From Beroe forskalii (Eukaryota; Ctenophora; Nuda; Beroida; Beroidae): a stretch of DNA of 64,000 nt. Under the pieces are notes generated by a model. It worked only from the letters and a program-made list of their open reading frames with translations. It made no database searches and was not told the DNA's origin. Position numbers and translations under genes: made by a program. Positions 1-12,140 of this stretch are shown piece by piece. The stretch lies in assembly GCA_011033025.1 (NCBI GenBank), contig WFMF01000039.1, positions 496,001 to 560,000 of the forward strand. Direction: 5' to 3'. How positions within the stretch are numbered: the first letter of the stretch is position 1; each line of letters starts with the position of its first letter.

Positions 1-3000
1 TTTTTGAGCAAAAATTTCTTGGTTTGGCAACCGCTCGAAAAAATTTTTGTCCAAGGGGCCGGTTAAAATGGTTCAAAATTGATTCGATTTTTGTCCATGG
101 GGCCGGTTAAAAAAAGGCCAATAAGGTAGATATTCTGTTATCAGGATAATAATTTTCTTTCGTTGCAAGAACACGGTATCATGCGACGTCGATTGGAATT
201 ACTTTATGGGGTGCCCTACTCAAACACAAAGTAACAGCTCTGAGGTTGCATCTGAGGTATCTCAGGTTGCACATTATCAGGCTCCTTCCTCACCCACCGT
301 CCTTCCCCCACCCATAAAGTGGTGAGGCGGCCCTCGTCTTGAGTACTTTCTTTGACACATAACATCGTTCATTTTCTCTGTTAAGACTACATAGTAGGTG
401 CTGTGTGCTGCCTGGATTCCATTTGTCTAAAGTGAGATTTGGATGGTACTCGACACCAACAGCATAATATGCAGGCCAAAGGGAGAGCTCATGTGAAACG
501 GACACATATCCACATGTCCTATTTCCTAATGAAAAGTCTCTATTTCCTAATGAAATGTCCTTACTGATTGGTGCTATTTGTGACTGGATTTAATTCCAGC
601 TTAATTCCTGTTTGTAGTGAACTGTTCAAGTAGGCGCGGTATGCAAGATATAAGCAATTATACTTTCAATACGGTATTTGGAAAAGGGTGGCCAACTAAA
701 TGCCACATAATTTCTCCTACGTTTTTTCATAGATTATAACATTCACGATCAATAGGAGTTGCTTTTGTTTTTCTGAAAACAATGTTCAGGAGCAAATTAA
801 GAGCTGCCTTTTGCTCTTGAATGCTGGATCGCCGTGCTAAGATAAAACTAAGTTAATGGTAGACAAAATGATGAATTCAGATTAACTGAACTTTATTAAT
901 CGTTCTAGTTCCAGAATCATTTTGCTTGTCCTATCAAGTATCATGGAAAAAGCCTTCGTCTTTACTTGGAACCGGACCAGTTTTCTTGCATTTCACCTTT
1001 CGAGAACTTAGCTGACAAATTCATGAGATCGTCTGCATTCTCACACTTTGTCACTTAGTTTCTTTACCATTTAATCATTTAAAGTGGCTCATGAATTGGT
1101 TATGTGCCACACGTACGTAGGAAGAGTTTTCGTCAGAATTTCTTTGGCACTGAAACACTAACTTCAACGTACACGGAAATGAAAATTTGATTTCGTTTGA
1201 GACAGTGAAGAAAAGCTTGAATTTTATTATCTACTAATCTCCTATGGTTAAATGGTTAAGACAAATGAGTCCTTTAACCATTTCTCAATCGATCAGAAGC
1301 TTTCATGTTTCATACTTTTCCATATAGATGAACCGTAGACGAATTCGCATCACGAGAATAGGAGTTATATGGTCAAATCAAAGAGCTGTTATTAAAGCTG
1401 TGGATGCGTTCTTGTTCTTTCAAGTTTCAATAAAGATCATAATATAATGGTTGACACTCCTTTTTTACGCTTTATGGTTGAACCCGAACCTTGAATAATA
1501 AACGGAAATCGAAACGAGAAGAGGTGCTCTTGCAGTGATCCTTTTTGGTCTTGCAAAAGCCGCGAGCGAGTTAAGCCCTGCATTATGGTTACTGTGTTAT
1601 TCATTTCTTCCCCATTCATTTTATTTGAAATGAATTTTCAACTGGTCGTGAAATCTCAAAGTCGTTCTTGTTCTTAAGGCCGGTTTGATAAGGGTTAAAA
1701 AGGTATTATATCTATTCTGATTTTGTCATCGAGCACCAGATGCTGCCGTAGAGGCGTAGAACCAGATCGGCGATAAACCAGATTAATTTTCATAATTATC
1801 GCCGATACCGATAATTATCGCCGATAAAATTTTAACCTCCTTTATCGATACCAGAGGTTTAGAACCATTGCCTTTATAAATGACACATTATTCGTTGAAT
1901 TGATCAGTTAAATGCTGTTTAATGTACCAGATGTACGTCATAGAACCAGATGCTTACCCTGATACCCTTAATTAATCCAGTGAAGTGTCAGGGCAAAATG
2001 GTTTCAGAACCAGTGCTGTCGAGGTAATGCCAGATGGTGTCATGAAACCAGTGTCCAGGGTAAGGTGATACCAGATGCTGTCAGGGTAGAACCAGTGTGT
2101 CGGTGTAATGATGGTGTAATAGGTGATAGAACCAGAGTGAAGCCATAGAACCAGATGCAAAATAGTGTCGGTGTAAAGTGGTGTCAAGGTTATGCGTGGT
2201 CAGGTATTAAAGTGCTGTCAAGTGGTGTCTTGGTAAAATCAGATGTCAGGGTACCAGATGATACCAGGGTTTAGTGAAGTCCTGGGTAAGCTGGTGTCGG
2301 ACGTCTTGTAATGTGGTGTCGATGTTATGCGTTGTCAGGGATTATTGCTGTGAGGGTAAATGGTGCCTGGGCAAAATGGTAACAAGTAGTGTCAGGATAA
2401 ACTGGCGTCATTGTGAACTGGTGTCCAGAGTTCATAGAACCAGAGTTCAGTGGTGTCAAACCAAATAGTGCCAAGGTGACAAGAGTGTCATAGAAAAATA
2501 GTGCCAGTAGAACAAAATGGTGTCATAGAACCAGATGTTGTCAGGGTTAGACTGGTGTCAATTTAAAGGGCTGTCATGGTAAAGTGGAGTCCTAGTGAGG
2601 GTCATGGTATGTTTCAGGGTAAAGTGGTTTTGGGGTTAAGTGGTATCAGTGTAAATAGAAAAATTGACGTCAGGGAAAACGGCCTGTCAAAGAACCAGTG
2701 GTTTCAGGGGTGAAGAACAGGGTTGTCATGTCAGATGCTGCCATGGAACCAGATAAAGTGGTTTCGGGCAAAGTGTTGTCAGGGAACCAGATGGTGTCAT
2801 AGGTAAAGTGGTGTCAGCAGTGGCTTTGGGCTTTTGGGGTAATTCTGTCAAGAACCAGTGGTTTCATGCCGCCATAGAAAGTGATGTCATAGAATAGATG
2901 CTGTCCGTCGGAGCTTAATGTCATTAATGGATTTTCTCATAAAATGGTGTCATAGAACCAGATGTGTTAAGGTTAAACCAGATGCTGCCATGGTGGCGGG

Positions 3001-4472
3001 AAAAAAAATTGCCATAGGGTATAGATGCTGCTAGAACCAGATGCTGTTAGGTGATGTAAGGAAACTTCTTCAAAAGATGGTAGATTTGTTATTAAACCAG
3101 ATGCTGTATAGATCGGTCAGATTTTATCGCCGATAACCGATAATTATTTTTCCCAGATGCTGGCGAGAATCGCCATAGATAATATCGGTTGCAAACCCTA
3201 ATGCTGTCATAGAACCAGATGCTGCCATAGAACCAGATGCTGTCATAGAACCAGATGCTGTCATAGAACCAGATGCTGCCATAGAACCAGATGCTGTCAT
3301 AGAACCAGATGCTGTCATAGAACCAGATGCTGTCATAGAACCAGATGCTGTCATAGAACCAGATGCTGCCATAGAACCAGATGCTGTCATGCCAGATGCT
3401 GCATTGAACAGATGCTGTTTTGGTAGAACCAGATGCTGTCATTGAACCAGATACTGCCATAGAACCAGATGCTGTCATAGAACCAGATGCTGTCATAGAA
3501 CCAGATGCTGCCAAAGAACCAGATGCTGTCATAGAACCAGATGCTGTCATAGAACCAGATGCTGCCATAGAACCAGGTGCTCTCATAGAACTTATAAGCA
3601 GTGTGCTATCGCCTATCTCTCGGAATTTGAAATCCCTAAATTTCGCACAATATGAATATCCCTCTTAAGGTATTATTGATTTACTGAATAATTCACACAA
3701 CCACTTCGATGCTCATTGAGTAAAAATTTGACACTTTACTGCAGGAAGTGTCAATTATCATCCCATTACATAAAATGATCGCAGCAGTAAACGAGCTGCT
3801 TCACTTGAAGGTCGGTGTGGTGAAGTGCTCCCTCTGTAGTTTCTGTCGTAGTGACGTAATTAAAGCACCGTTTAAGTGCTACGAGAGCGTGTAAAGCTGA
3901 AGCAGTCAACATATTATAATCCTTCCCTATTTTGGTGATTCGTTATTAAATAGTCTCATGATGTTCAAGCTACACTATTGGTTGTTCAAGCTAATACACT
4001 ATTATTGCTTGAGCCTCGTACTACCCCTGTGCGAGAAATTAACGCGACAAGATCAGATATCTTCGGGGTTATCTTTGCTCATAAGGGCACTGCTGACTAA
4101 TTAGTCTTGAGTTGGTTTAACGTTAACTGAACTACTTGAGTTCTTATTAGAGTTCTATTTTCTTATATCTAGAAATTGTCGTACGCCCATATTCTTCTGC
4201 GGAGTAACCTCATTAGCGAAACAGAGAATTAAATAACCGAGGATGATAGCGAATTTGCAATTAATAATTAAACTGCGATATAATGTACGAGAATGTTCGG
4301 ATTTGTGGTTCGAGCACACTGCTCATTGGCTTGGACTACCTTTGTATATCAATGGTCTCACAAGGTCCATTATCTTTGTCTTGTTCGCACATCTATCACT
4401 AATGCATTTTCAAATGAGCTAAAAGGTGTGCCTGCCATACAATATTTACTTTTCTGCTTACTCTTTAGCGCT
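1..4472. other. Gene-free left edge, repeat-rich
   Basis: I see no convincing exon here; the short open frames have no recognisable domain and many arise from the minisatellite at 1.7-3.6 kb. Bases 40-115 hold two copies of a short motif ending in GGCCGGTTAAAA; related copies occur at 29.94-30.02 kb, so it belongs to an interspersed repeat. An untranslated first exon or the promoter of the RasGEF gene may lie between 3.6 and 4.47 kb, but no diagnostic element is visible. Confidence 0.5.
1720..3592. repeat. 18-bp minisatellite (AGAACCAGATGCTGTCAT), degenerate then regular
   Basis: The 18-bp unit is nearly perfect from about 3200 to 3415 and again from 3424 to 3590, alternating GTCAT and GCCAT variants. 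From about 1910 to 3120 the same words (AACCAGATG, GTGTCAGGGTAAAGTGG) occur in degenerate, irregular order, which looks like an older decayed part of the array. Because 18 is divisible by 3, several frames stay open on both strands and give artificial repeats such as IEPDAV or MTASGS. Both ends are flanked by GCCGATAATTATCGGCG-like palindromes (about 1770-1850 and 3115-3190). I see no sign that it is translated. Confidence 0.9.
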
Positions 4473-7400
4473 ATGCAAAGACAGACCTCGGACTCCTCAT
4501 CAAGAAAAGGTAGGTATCTTTTAGCTCCATATTGGAGCGTAGACATCAGAGCTTAAACGTCAATTGTCAAAGTGTCTCTGGTCTCATGTCTCATGTCTGT
4601 TATCCTTGTATACCAGATTTGCAGATTGTTCCGCTAAATCCATGACAGAGAAATCTGAGAATTATAAGGACACTAGCCGTTGCTTATTAAACCGTAAAAT
4701 ATTGTGGCGTGTGCCATGCCTGTGTCACAAAAGTACCCAAATACCAAGTACAATTACAATTCTCTCGTATCAGTTATTTCGTTTAAACTTCAATCCTTGA
4801 GTCAAGTACACTCCATTTCAGGAAAGGACAGCCTCTTCAACTACGCGAACCAGCTCACCAAGCAGCAAAGTGCAGATGACGTACTGTTCTCCAAGCCCTT
4901 CGTCTCCACTTCAAACGTAAGTTGTTTTCCACGCCTATTTTCTTTGATGAAGACTACTAAATTAGTCAATCAACGAATGTACGCCAATTTGCGAAACTGT
5001 GCACATCAGCGAACCCGCTTCGAGGTTAATTGCCCTTTTTAACGTAAGTTCTCAATTTGCCCTCTTGCTTAAAGTGATCTTGGCACTCAGCAGCTTGGGA
5101 CATGATATGACGCTTTCCCACGTCATGCGGCTGGTTAAACGGTAATGAACCTAATGGTTCGTGTTTCAACTATAGGACATCATGGTATTATGATACCTCA
5201 GCTAATATTGAAGTCACAGCTCACAAATAATACCCTAGTTATGATATTTCATGTTGTGGTGTTGGTTTATAGTGTCAACAAGCTTTCATGTGGGGCAGTC
5301 CCAGTGTTCAAATAATATTCGTAGTTCAAAATTTTGACTTCTGATATAATATTCTCCCATGATTCATGTAACAATTTAACTATGCACGAGAACTAAAGAA
5401 TTATCCATCATGAAGTCGCTTTCTTTCATTGAAGCCATTTAAATCTTGAAAACGACTAAGGTTCACTGTAACCATCTAAAAGATCGGTAAATCTGTTTAA
5501 TCCATATTTGGAAGATACTTTGAAATTCAATTTTACGTCATCAAGAAAAGCACATTTTTCTAATTTGATAACCTGTAAATCAGATGATCTTGATCATAAT
5601 CAGAGATATTTGAATTGTTTTATTTTCATGGGGCTTGATTTTGATGTTCTGGCATATAGATATAAGAATAGTGCCATATTTTGCCTTCAGATCGAAAAAA
5701 ACTATCTTTCTGGAGGAAAATATGATACTCTTGATTTTTAGTTATCTAAATACAAGTTTGCTACGAAAATTGAATAATCATGAATTATAGAAATAGTTAT
5801 AGAAACTATTTCTAAGCAGAAGTACATTGCAACATACATTTCTCAATATCCGTGAATTCCCATTGATTTTAAGTGATTTTTATATCCAACAGGATGAAGA
5901 AAACGTGATACTGATATCAGGAAGTTTTAAGACCTTGAAGTCATTTGGTAAAGAACTCCAACCGGTCTTACATTCACTCAAAGAGGAAATGGTAAGTAGA
6001 GATCAATTTGTCTCGTAAATGTTCAACTCACGCTTCTTTTCGACAAGAAGAAAATGAAGTTTTAAGACAGACCTTTTTAAATTTTGAAATTGGTACAGGG
6101 ACATAAGTGGATGGAAGCTGTCACTTATTACTTTAATTATTTCTAAAACAGCAGTTTTCAATAGAACTGTTAATGATTAGTCACTATTTCAGGGCGCGTG
6201 TGAGAATAATGGCTACTCGAACGACATCAGGAAATCCCTGTCCTCAAAGATCGAGGTTTGAATACTTATCACGGATAAAAAGCAGCAAACTTTAATTCAA
6301 CTTTTGCTTGTGATAACAAGCGATAGCTGACATCCACAGATTTCATATCATGTGTTTTTGGATAATTAACATCTAATTTGCCTATGCCTTTTGTGCCGAA
6401 TAATTCATCACTTCTTATTGCAGTTCCTTGTGATTCACACTTTATGGCACCTATCTCACGTTTACCTATGTATCACCTAGCTCGAGAGTCAATTTTACGT
6501 TGACAGAATCAAAGATACCCTCTTTGACATATTGATTATCTCTGCGCTAATCCACTGCTATTGATGTGTGGGAAGCAGCAGAACTTACCGCTTAATTGTC
6601 AAAATATTGGCTCTCAAAGCAGGGGTAATTTCCATCTAGGGAGCCGTCACATATTGCGTCAATTATGACGTAATAAGAGACGGCTCCTTTATCTTAGGTC
6701 TCCTTCTGATTCTCTATTCCACCTCCAGGAAGTAGAAAACAAGATAACGGAGGAGAAGGAGCTGAGGTTGGACGCTCAGAAGCACCTCATTAGGTTCAGT
6801 TCTTCAGATAATGGTAAGTTTCATACCTCATAAGGTTCAGTTCTTCAGATAATGGTAAGTCTCAGCTACATGGTAGGTTAGAACTATTAGTGGACGCAAT
6901 ATTTGGAAAAACTTTCTTTTTAAGCTTCTTTTATCTTCCATTTATTTTCCAAACGGAATGTAATATTGATATTGTGACCTCCCATCACAGGTTCGAGTAA
7001 GACTTTACTCAAGAAGTTAAGTGCGAGTATCAAGGAAATTGACAAGGACATTTCCTTCCTCTGCACTGCACTACAACAGCTGAAAGACATGAGTGCTGAA
7101 CGATGGGGCCTTCATACCAAGTGAGGACTTGTTATAACTTCATATGAAGACCTTGTTGATATTCGGATCGAATCATATATTTGATTGTCCAGTTTTTTTC
7201 AGTCTGTGGTCAATTTGATTTAGTCTTGAAAAAGGTCGTAAAATTCTGAAATGAAGCACTATAATCATGCTGGTTCAACTCCATTTGAAAAGAAAAGTAG
7301 AAAGAACCTACCTTCAGCTATTATTCTTCGTGACTTATTGAACTTACGATTAAGCGCAATTATTCCTAATTCTGTACACCATCGTCCATCATATACAATT

Positions 7401-10400
7401 TACATCATCCTTTACATTGTACAATGTACACATGCTGTACCGTGTACAATGTACATTCACCCTATACATCCCAGGTACGTACACTCGTTGATAACGCCTC
7501 GTGATTGCTGCACCTACCTGTCCCTCTCTGAGACTACCTGCCAACACTCCCGACCTGACACTCTCCTCTCAACCCGGCAAAAGCAGGGAAATAGTGTCCG
7601 CTACTCCGCTCGGGCTCTGCGCTTTCTTATACTCCAGGTTTGAAATTATGATACGACTCTATAGCACGAACTCATGTTCAAAATAAAATGTGGAGAGTAG
7701 AAAATATGCAAGATGTGGCTGAATGATGATGTTCGCGATCTGTTTAATTAATTGTGGTTGTGAGATGGATCAAAACATCATCCTGGATGACGTATTGTCA
7801 TCGGGATTGTGTGGGCATGCTTTGACAGAAATGCAGGGTATTTTAATGAAATCCGCATTCCCAGGGAAGCATTCAACCAATCCTATGTGAGGGATTTCTT
7901 CATCATGTTCCGACGTTTCATGAAGATAGCTGATTTGTCTGACTTCGTGATGAAACGACACACGCTTGCTTCAAAGTGAGTGGTCTATGGAACCTACCGG
8001 TTAATTATTGGGGGAGGGGGGAGACGATTGCAAATTTCTAGGAAAAAGTCACAGCCAGGTTAACTTACTAAGAAACTTGGCTTACTGAGAAACTTGGCTT
8101 ACTAAAAGCTATTCACACCTATCATTTCAGTAAGGTGATGGTGGATGGAGTACAGTCAAATGACGCCCAGTGTCAGATCCTATACAGAACAATAGACCTG
8201 CTCCACTACTGGACCACTAACTTCTACAACTCAGACTTCAAGCATAATGAGCCACTGAAGAGAAAGATCAAGCTTTTCATAAAACGATATGTTAGTTAAC
8301 ACATCCCAAACCCCTTATTATTTGTTCTTTCGCTCCAAAGAAATAAAATAAATTGCTTTAAATTCACTAATGCAGTCTGAAAGTGATCGTTAAAGCTGCA
8401 ACATTACTTTTTGCATTCATCAATTATCGCACCAAAATTTAGAGCGATGATTGATGAATAACGAATGCAAGATGACACGCCAAATATTATATTGATATCA
8501 CACCTATAAATGTTGTCAAGTACCAAATGTAGTCACACCAAATGTTGGCAAACCAAGTCTAATAACGATCCGATGGTCAGGTACAGCAGTGGGACAGTTC
8601 GGAGAACGTACAGCGGATCCTGCACATGTTAGTGACAGGCAGGTCGCTGTCACACGAGTCCTTCTCCTCTGCTTTTGAGGATGAAATGGAGCAGTACAAC
8701 AAGAGTCCGGTCCAGACCCATGTGTACCGAGTCATAGACGAGATCAAAAGTGAGAGGTTCAAGGTTCGTGGAGGAAATCCATAGACAGCCTGTGAATAAA
8801 CTTTTTCTGTTTTTGGAATTTAATGGGAATCAGATGATCGAATTAGCGTTTTCACATGTCTTTTGTTTAACTCCAGGAATCCAAAGCCAAGTCAAGTTCC
8901 CTTACGAATCTCGGTCTCAAATTCAAGAAGAGCAGCCCCATTCCCATCAACAAGGGCAAGAAGTTCCCTGGTCTCGGGAGCAACGAACTCTTTGGGGTGG
9001 ACCTCAAAGTTCTCGTGCACCAATTCTGTCTCATCGAACAGGTTTACATGAGCTCTAGTCATGAAAGTTTTTGAAAACGAATATCCTCAATTTCATTGAC
9101 TGATTGGAACTATAACTATTGACAGTCAATTGATCACGAACTTTTTATTCCTATTCCCACAATCACAATACACTATTCCCAATTTCTCAACTCCAGAAAG
9201 TTTACCAAAGTCTGGACATATTGGTGCTCCTGAACACTCGATCCAATACCCTACCCAACACTAGAGATGAATGCTGTATCGAACCTGAGGTTTGTCATAA
9301 ATCATAATAGCGCCTCTGAGAATACATTTCGTTTCAGCGGATACTGGCCACTGGGTTTGCTTTCTGAAAATTTCTGAGAAAAGATGTACAGACTAGTATC
9401 TAATTAGCTAAACGGTGTACTATGCTGTTGAATGTTGATCACTGATCAGTTTTTTTTCGAAACTGCCACCATCATCGCAGATCCCTCCTCTCATTAACTG
9501 ACCATCTCCTGCAGGCTCCCATTTGCCAGTACATGAAGTGGCACAACCGAGTAACCCGATGGACGGTCCTGGTGATATTGTCTGGGATCAGCACCAAAGT
9601 CCAAGTCGGGATGATCCAGAAGTTTGCAGCCCTGGCAAAGGCTTGTGCTGAGGAACGGAACTTCAGTACAGCCATGCAGATTTACTCTGCGCTCTGCGAT
9701 CAACAAATCATTCAGTTGGAGGTTTGAACATGTTAAATTGAAATTTATGGGTTTTTTGCCATCTTATTGCAACAACTGAGAATAGTTTTTGTGAAGAACG
9801 AAAAGGAAACAAATTTGTTTATATTTCATTTCATCCGATTCACCGCTGTTTATATTGAACTTATATTGAACCTCTTTACAGGCTATATTGCAAATCTCCC
9901 TGAAAACTGCCTCCCTTTTGGAAGACCTGTACTTTATCCGGGAGTCCTTGATAAGTGACTCTCTGTGGATACTCTCCGGGAAGTCTATTCCCCTGCTTCC
10001 ACCCCTCAAAATCTACCTTTCCCACATACAGCACCTCGAAGTGGGATCAGTGGTCGGGGAAAACGGTGTCATCAAGTGGTCGAAATGCAGGTATATTACT
10101 GTTACTATTACTAATACAGGCATTTGATTTTTCTAAGTATTGCAAATTTTCATCCCTCGTGCGAGAATGGTATTATATCCGGTTAAATGCAGTTACTTGT
10201 TTGCTGTCATTGCCAAGGTTTTTAGGTAAGCGGTTAAATGCAGTTAAATGTTAACTGCCAAGGTTGTTACGTAAACGGTTAAATGCTGCTGAATGTTTAC
10301 TGTCGAGGTTGTCACTGAAATAACCACTCGGTGTTTATGAATCACAATCTTTCAGAGAAGTCGCTGAGACGGTTGACGCCATGAGAGATTTCCAGAACAA

Positions 10401-10578
10401 CGCCTACCCCTTCGAGCAGAACGAACCTCTGGAGCACAAGATAGTTAATGAGATCCGAGTGATATCCACTTCCGACGAAATAGTCTTCAACCCTAATTAC
10501 GGTTACTTTGAGCCGAATCACGGCAGCAAGCGGAACAAAATGAACTTAGCACACATCAAGGCTCTCCTGTCTCAGTAG
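4473..10578 (+). CDS. RasGEF (CDC25-homology) guanine nucleotide exchange factor, 15 exons
   Basis: Predicted to load GTP onto a Ras-family GTPase. Exons (GT-AG, phases agree throughout): 4473-4509, 4822-4916, 5893-5991, 6193-6255, 6729-6813, 6991-7120, 7533-7637, 7865-7975, 8131-8290, 8581-8763, 8877-9041, 9197-9289, 9515-9721, 9882-10090, 10356-10578; 1965 bp, about 654 aa. Residues 1-169 are polar and helix-prone (SSKIEEVENKITEEKELRLD), with no domain I recognise. Residues about 190-350 match RasGEF_N (REIVSATPLGLCAFLYSR, then SYVRDFFIMFRRF). Residues about 392-640 match catalytic RasGEF: VHQFCLIEQ, the helical-hairpin block NFSTAMQIYSAL, PLLPPLKIYL, and AMRDFQNNAYPF. The exon-7 acceptor (7532) was chosen because it alone joins the RasGEF_N frame to both neighbours. 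The first ATG follows an acceptor AG at 4467-4468 by only 4 nt, so a 5'UTR intron or trans-splice site is likely and upstream coding exons are not excluded. Subfamily and GTPase are not assigned. Confidence 0.85.
4917..5892 (+). other. RasGEF intron 3 region (976 bp), nothing recognised
   Basis: AT-rich intron between the exon ending TSTSN and the exon beginning DEENVIL. The open frames inside (for example around 5508-5741) have no domain and no good splice context. The smaller introns 4510-4821 and 6256-6728 are equally featureless. Confidence 0.5.
6784..6860 (+). repeat. Tandem duplication of exon end plus 5' splice site (RasGEF exon 5)
   Basis: The last ~28 bp of exon 5 together with its donor (CAGATAATG/GTAAGT) are repeated about 42 bp downstream with nearly identical sequence, so two consensus donors follow one another. 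Use of the first donor (after 6813) joins in frame to exon 6. Use of the second would read into TAA within the duplicated segment, truncating the protein before the GEF domain. Confidence 0.8.
7121..7532 (+). other. RasGEF intron 6 with TGTACA-rich tract
   Basis: Between about 7400 and 7460 the intron carries several overlapping TGTACA / ACATTGTACAATGT palindromic words. A similar tract lies in a kinase-gene intron at 38.29-38.46 kb. The 3' end is a strong polypyrimidine tract preceding the CTCTCTGAG acceptor used for exon 7. Confidence 0.5.
10170..10320. repeat. ~55-bp degenerate tandem repeat in the last RasGEF intron
   Basis: Three imperfect copies, each starting CGGTTAAATGC, continuing with a TTTACTGYC word and then CCAAGG- or CGAGGTTGT-like sequence, fill most of the intron before the terminal RasGEF exon. 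The acceptor CTTTCAG at 10355 lies outside the repeats. Confidence 0.7.
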
Positions 10579-11202
10579 ACTGAGGCATTACAACAGATTT
10601 CCGAATGCAAAAAGTCTAAGTCATGGAACAATATAAGGGCGAATTTCTGTTGACGGAATGCAAAGATCCTGCGCCTTATCGTCAATCGTGACTATCAGTA
10701 TCAGAAAATTCAAATATCTACTCCTTAGTTCTTCCTGGGGCTGAACTAAAGATATGAGTATGAACTTGTGACTATTGTTATTTCACTGTAGGACTGCTAT
10801 TCAAACGGAGTTGCCGATGAACTGCGGCTTGTGTAACATGAACAACGTCAGAAACAGATTGCAGATATGAGGCGGAGTGATTTGAGATGTTCCATTTTTA
10901 CTTTTAGAGCGAATTCGGACTCGTAATCATTAGATTCAAATTGAAATACTGTGATAAACCCCTTCTTTTTTAAATTTTATGTCTGATGAACATGATTCAA
11001 TTTCATGAACCAGAACACTCAACACAAGTATGTCGGGCACTCGGGCGAGCACCAACTGACGGCGACCCAACTATGACTTATGACATTGATTCAGAGTATA
11101 AAAAATTTCAGAAATGTCCGCTGCACTAATCAACTTCAAGTTCAATGTTCGAAGTTCTATTGTATTAAATTGTCAGACGTAAAACTAAAACGGTATTGCT
11201 TA

Positions 11203-11495
11203 TGCTAGCTTAATGATCTTGCTAGCTTTATGATCTTGCTAGCTAAAGCTTTAATCGGAGTCAAATGTAACAATGATAACAATGATAACAATGATAACAA
11301 TGATAACAATGATAACAATGATAACATTAACTGTACGATATTCGGAATATTTCAAATTTTCTACTGAAAATGTTTCTGCTATTATATTAGTATTGCTAAT
11401 AAAACTAAATACAATGCTAAAACTAAATACAATGCTAGCTATTACAAAACTAAATACAATGCTAGCTATTACAAAACTAAATACAATGCTATTAT
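11203..11495. repeat. Cluster of short tandem repeats (19-, 9- and 26-bp units)
   Basis: Three adjacent arrays. CTAGCTTTATGATCTTG is repeated about 2.5 times (11203-11245). AATGATAAC is repeated about 6 times (11272-11326). AAACTAAATACAATGCTAG plus a short ATTAC-containing end is repeated about 3.5 times (11400-11490). CTAGC occurs in the first and third arrays, which suggests common slippage origins. Confidence 0.85.
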
Positions 11496-11696
11496 TCGTT
11501 AATTCAATTTTACAAATTGCGATTGCGTGAGATTATATCGTGGCGCGATGTGTTATTAATATTCTTATACCAAGATATGCGTTGTGATTGTTGCTAATAC
11601 TAATAGTAATTGCATTGCCATGCTGCGCGCAGCGCTTCCCTACGGGGAATGCGTTCAATTTCGCGCGCTCCGAAAAAGAATTTGCAAACATTCGGC

Positions 11697-11764
11697 GCAA
11701 AATTTGCCAATTGTGACACTGCGCGGCGCTTGTGCCGCGCAGTGTCACAATTGGCAAATTTTGC
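11697..11764. repeat. Perfect 31-bp inverted repeat with 6-bp loop
   Basis: The arms 11697-11727 and 11734-11764 are exact reverse complements (beginning GCAAAATTTGCCAATTGTG) around the loop GCTTGT. The arm tips are GC-rich (GCGCGGC). A second short GC palindrome (GCTGCGCGCAGC) lies about 80 bp to the left. It would form a cruciform or an RNA hairpin. No TIR/TSD arrangement is evident. Confidence 0.95.
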
Positions 11765-11809
11765 ATTTGTCTGAATTCCGCAGCGTAATTCCGGTTTTTA
11801 TTGATATTC

Positions 11810-12140
11810 ATTCATAAGGATCCGGAATTTGTATTGTTTACCTTTATATTTATATTCCCAAAGGCTAGAAGTAGAAACCTCGAGTTTATTTATAAGGACC
11901 CGGAATGTTAACTTTTGTATTCATATTGGCTAAGGCGACGCGATATTTTCGGTTTATAAGGACGCTAGAAGTGGAATTTTTAATTTTATGCATCATTCAC
12001 AAAGGCGAAATCCTCGAGTCCGTTGATAAGGACCCGGAATATTAATATTACCTTGAAGTTTAGATATAAAATCGCAAAGGCAAGATCCTCGAGTAAGTTC
12101 ACAACGACCCGGAATGTTTACAACAACCCGGAATGCTTTT
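11810..12140. repeat. Degenerate ~75-110-bp repeats keyed by AAGGACCCGGAAT
   Basis: At least four blocks contain the words ATAAGGACCCGGAAT and CAAAGGC..CCTCGAGT in the same order at 11815, 11900, 12030 and 12110, with diverged spacers. This looks like an old tandem array adjoining the hairpin at 11.70 kb. Confidence 0.65.

Noticed and set aside
3200-3590. CRISPR-like array
   Set aside because: The repeats are directly adjacent with no spacers, in a eukaryotic intron-rich region; it is a minisatellite. The same applies to 23.99-24.39 and 26.28-26.54 kb.
3092-3668. Proteins of repeated MTASGS / IEPDAV on both strands
   Set aside because: They arise only from an 18-bp tandem repeat whose period is a multiple of 3; no unique coding sequence or splice context surrounds them.
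7251-7637. Reading the exon at 7475-7637 as RYVHSLITPRDCC...
   Set aside because: That frame ends in the wrong phase for the next exon and does not resemble RasGEF_N; starting at 7533 in the other frame gives REIVSATPLGLCAFLYSR and matching phases.
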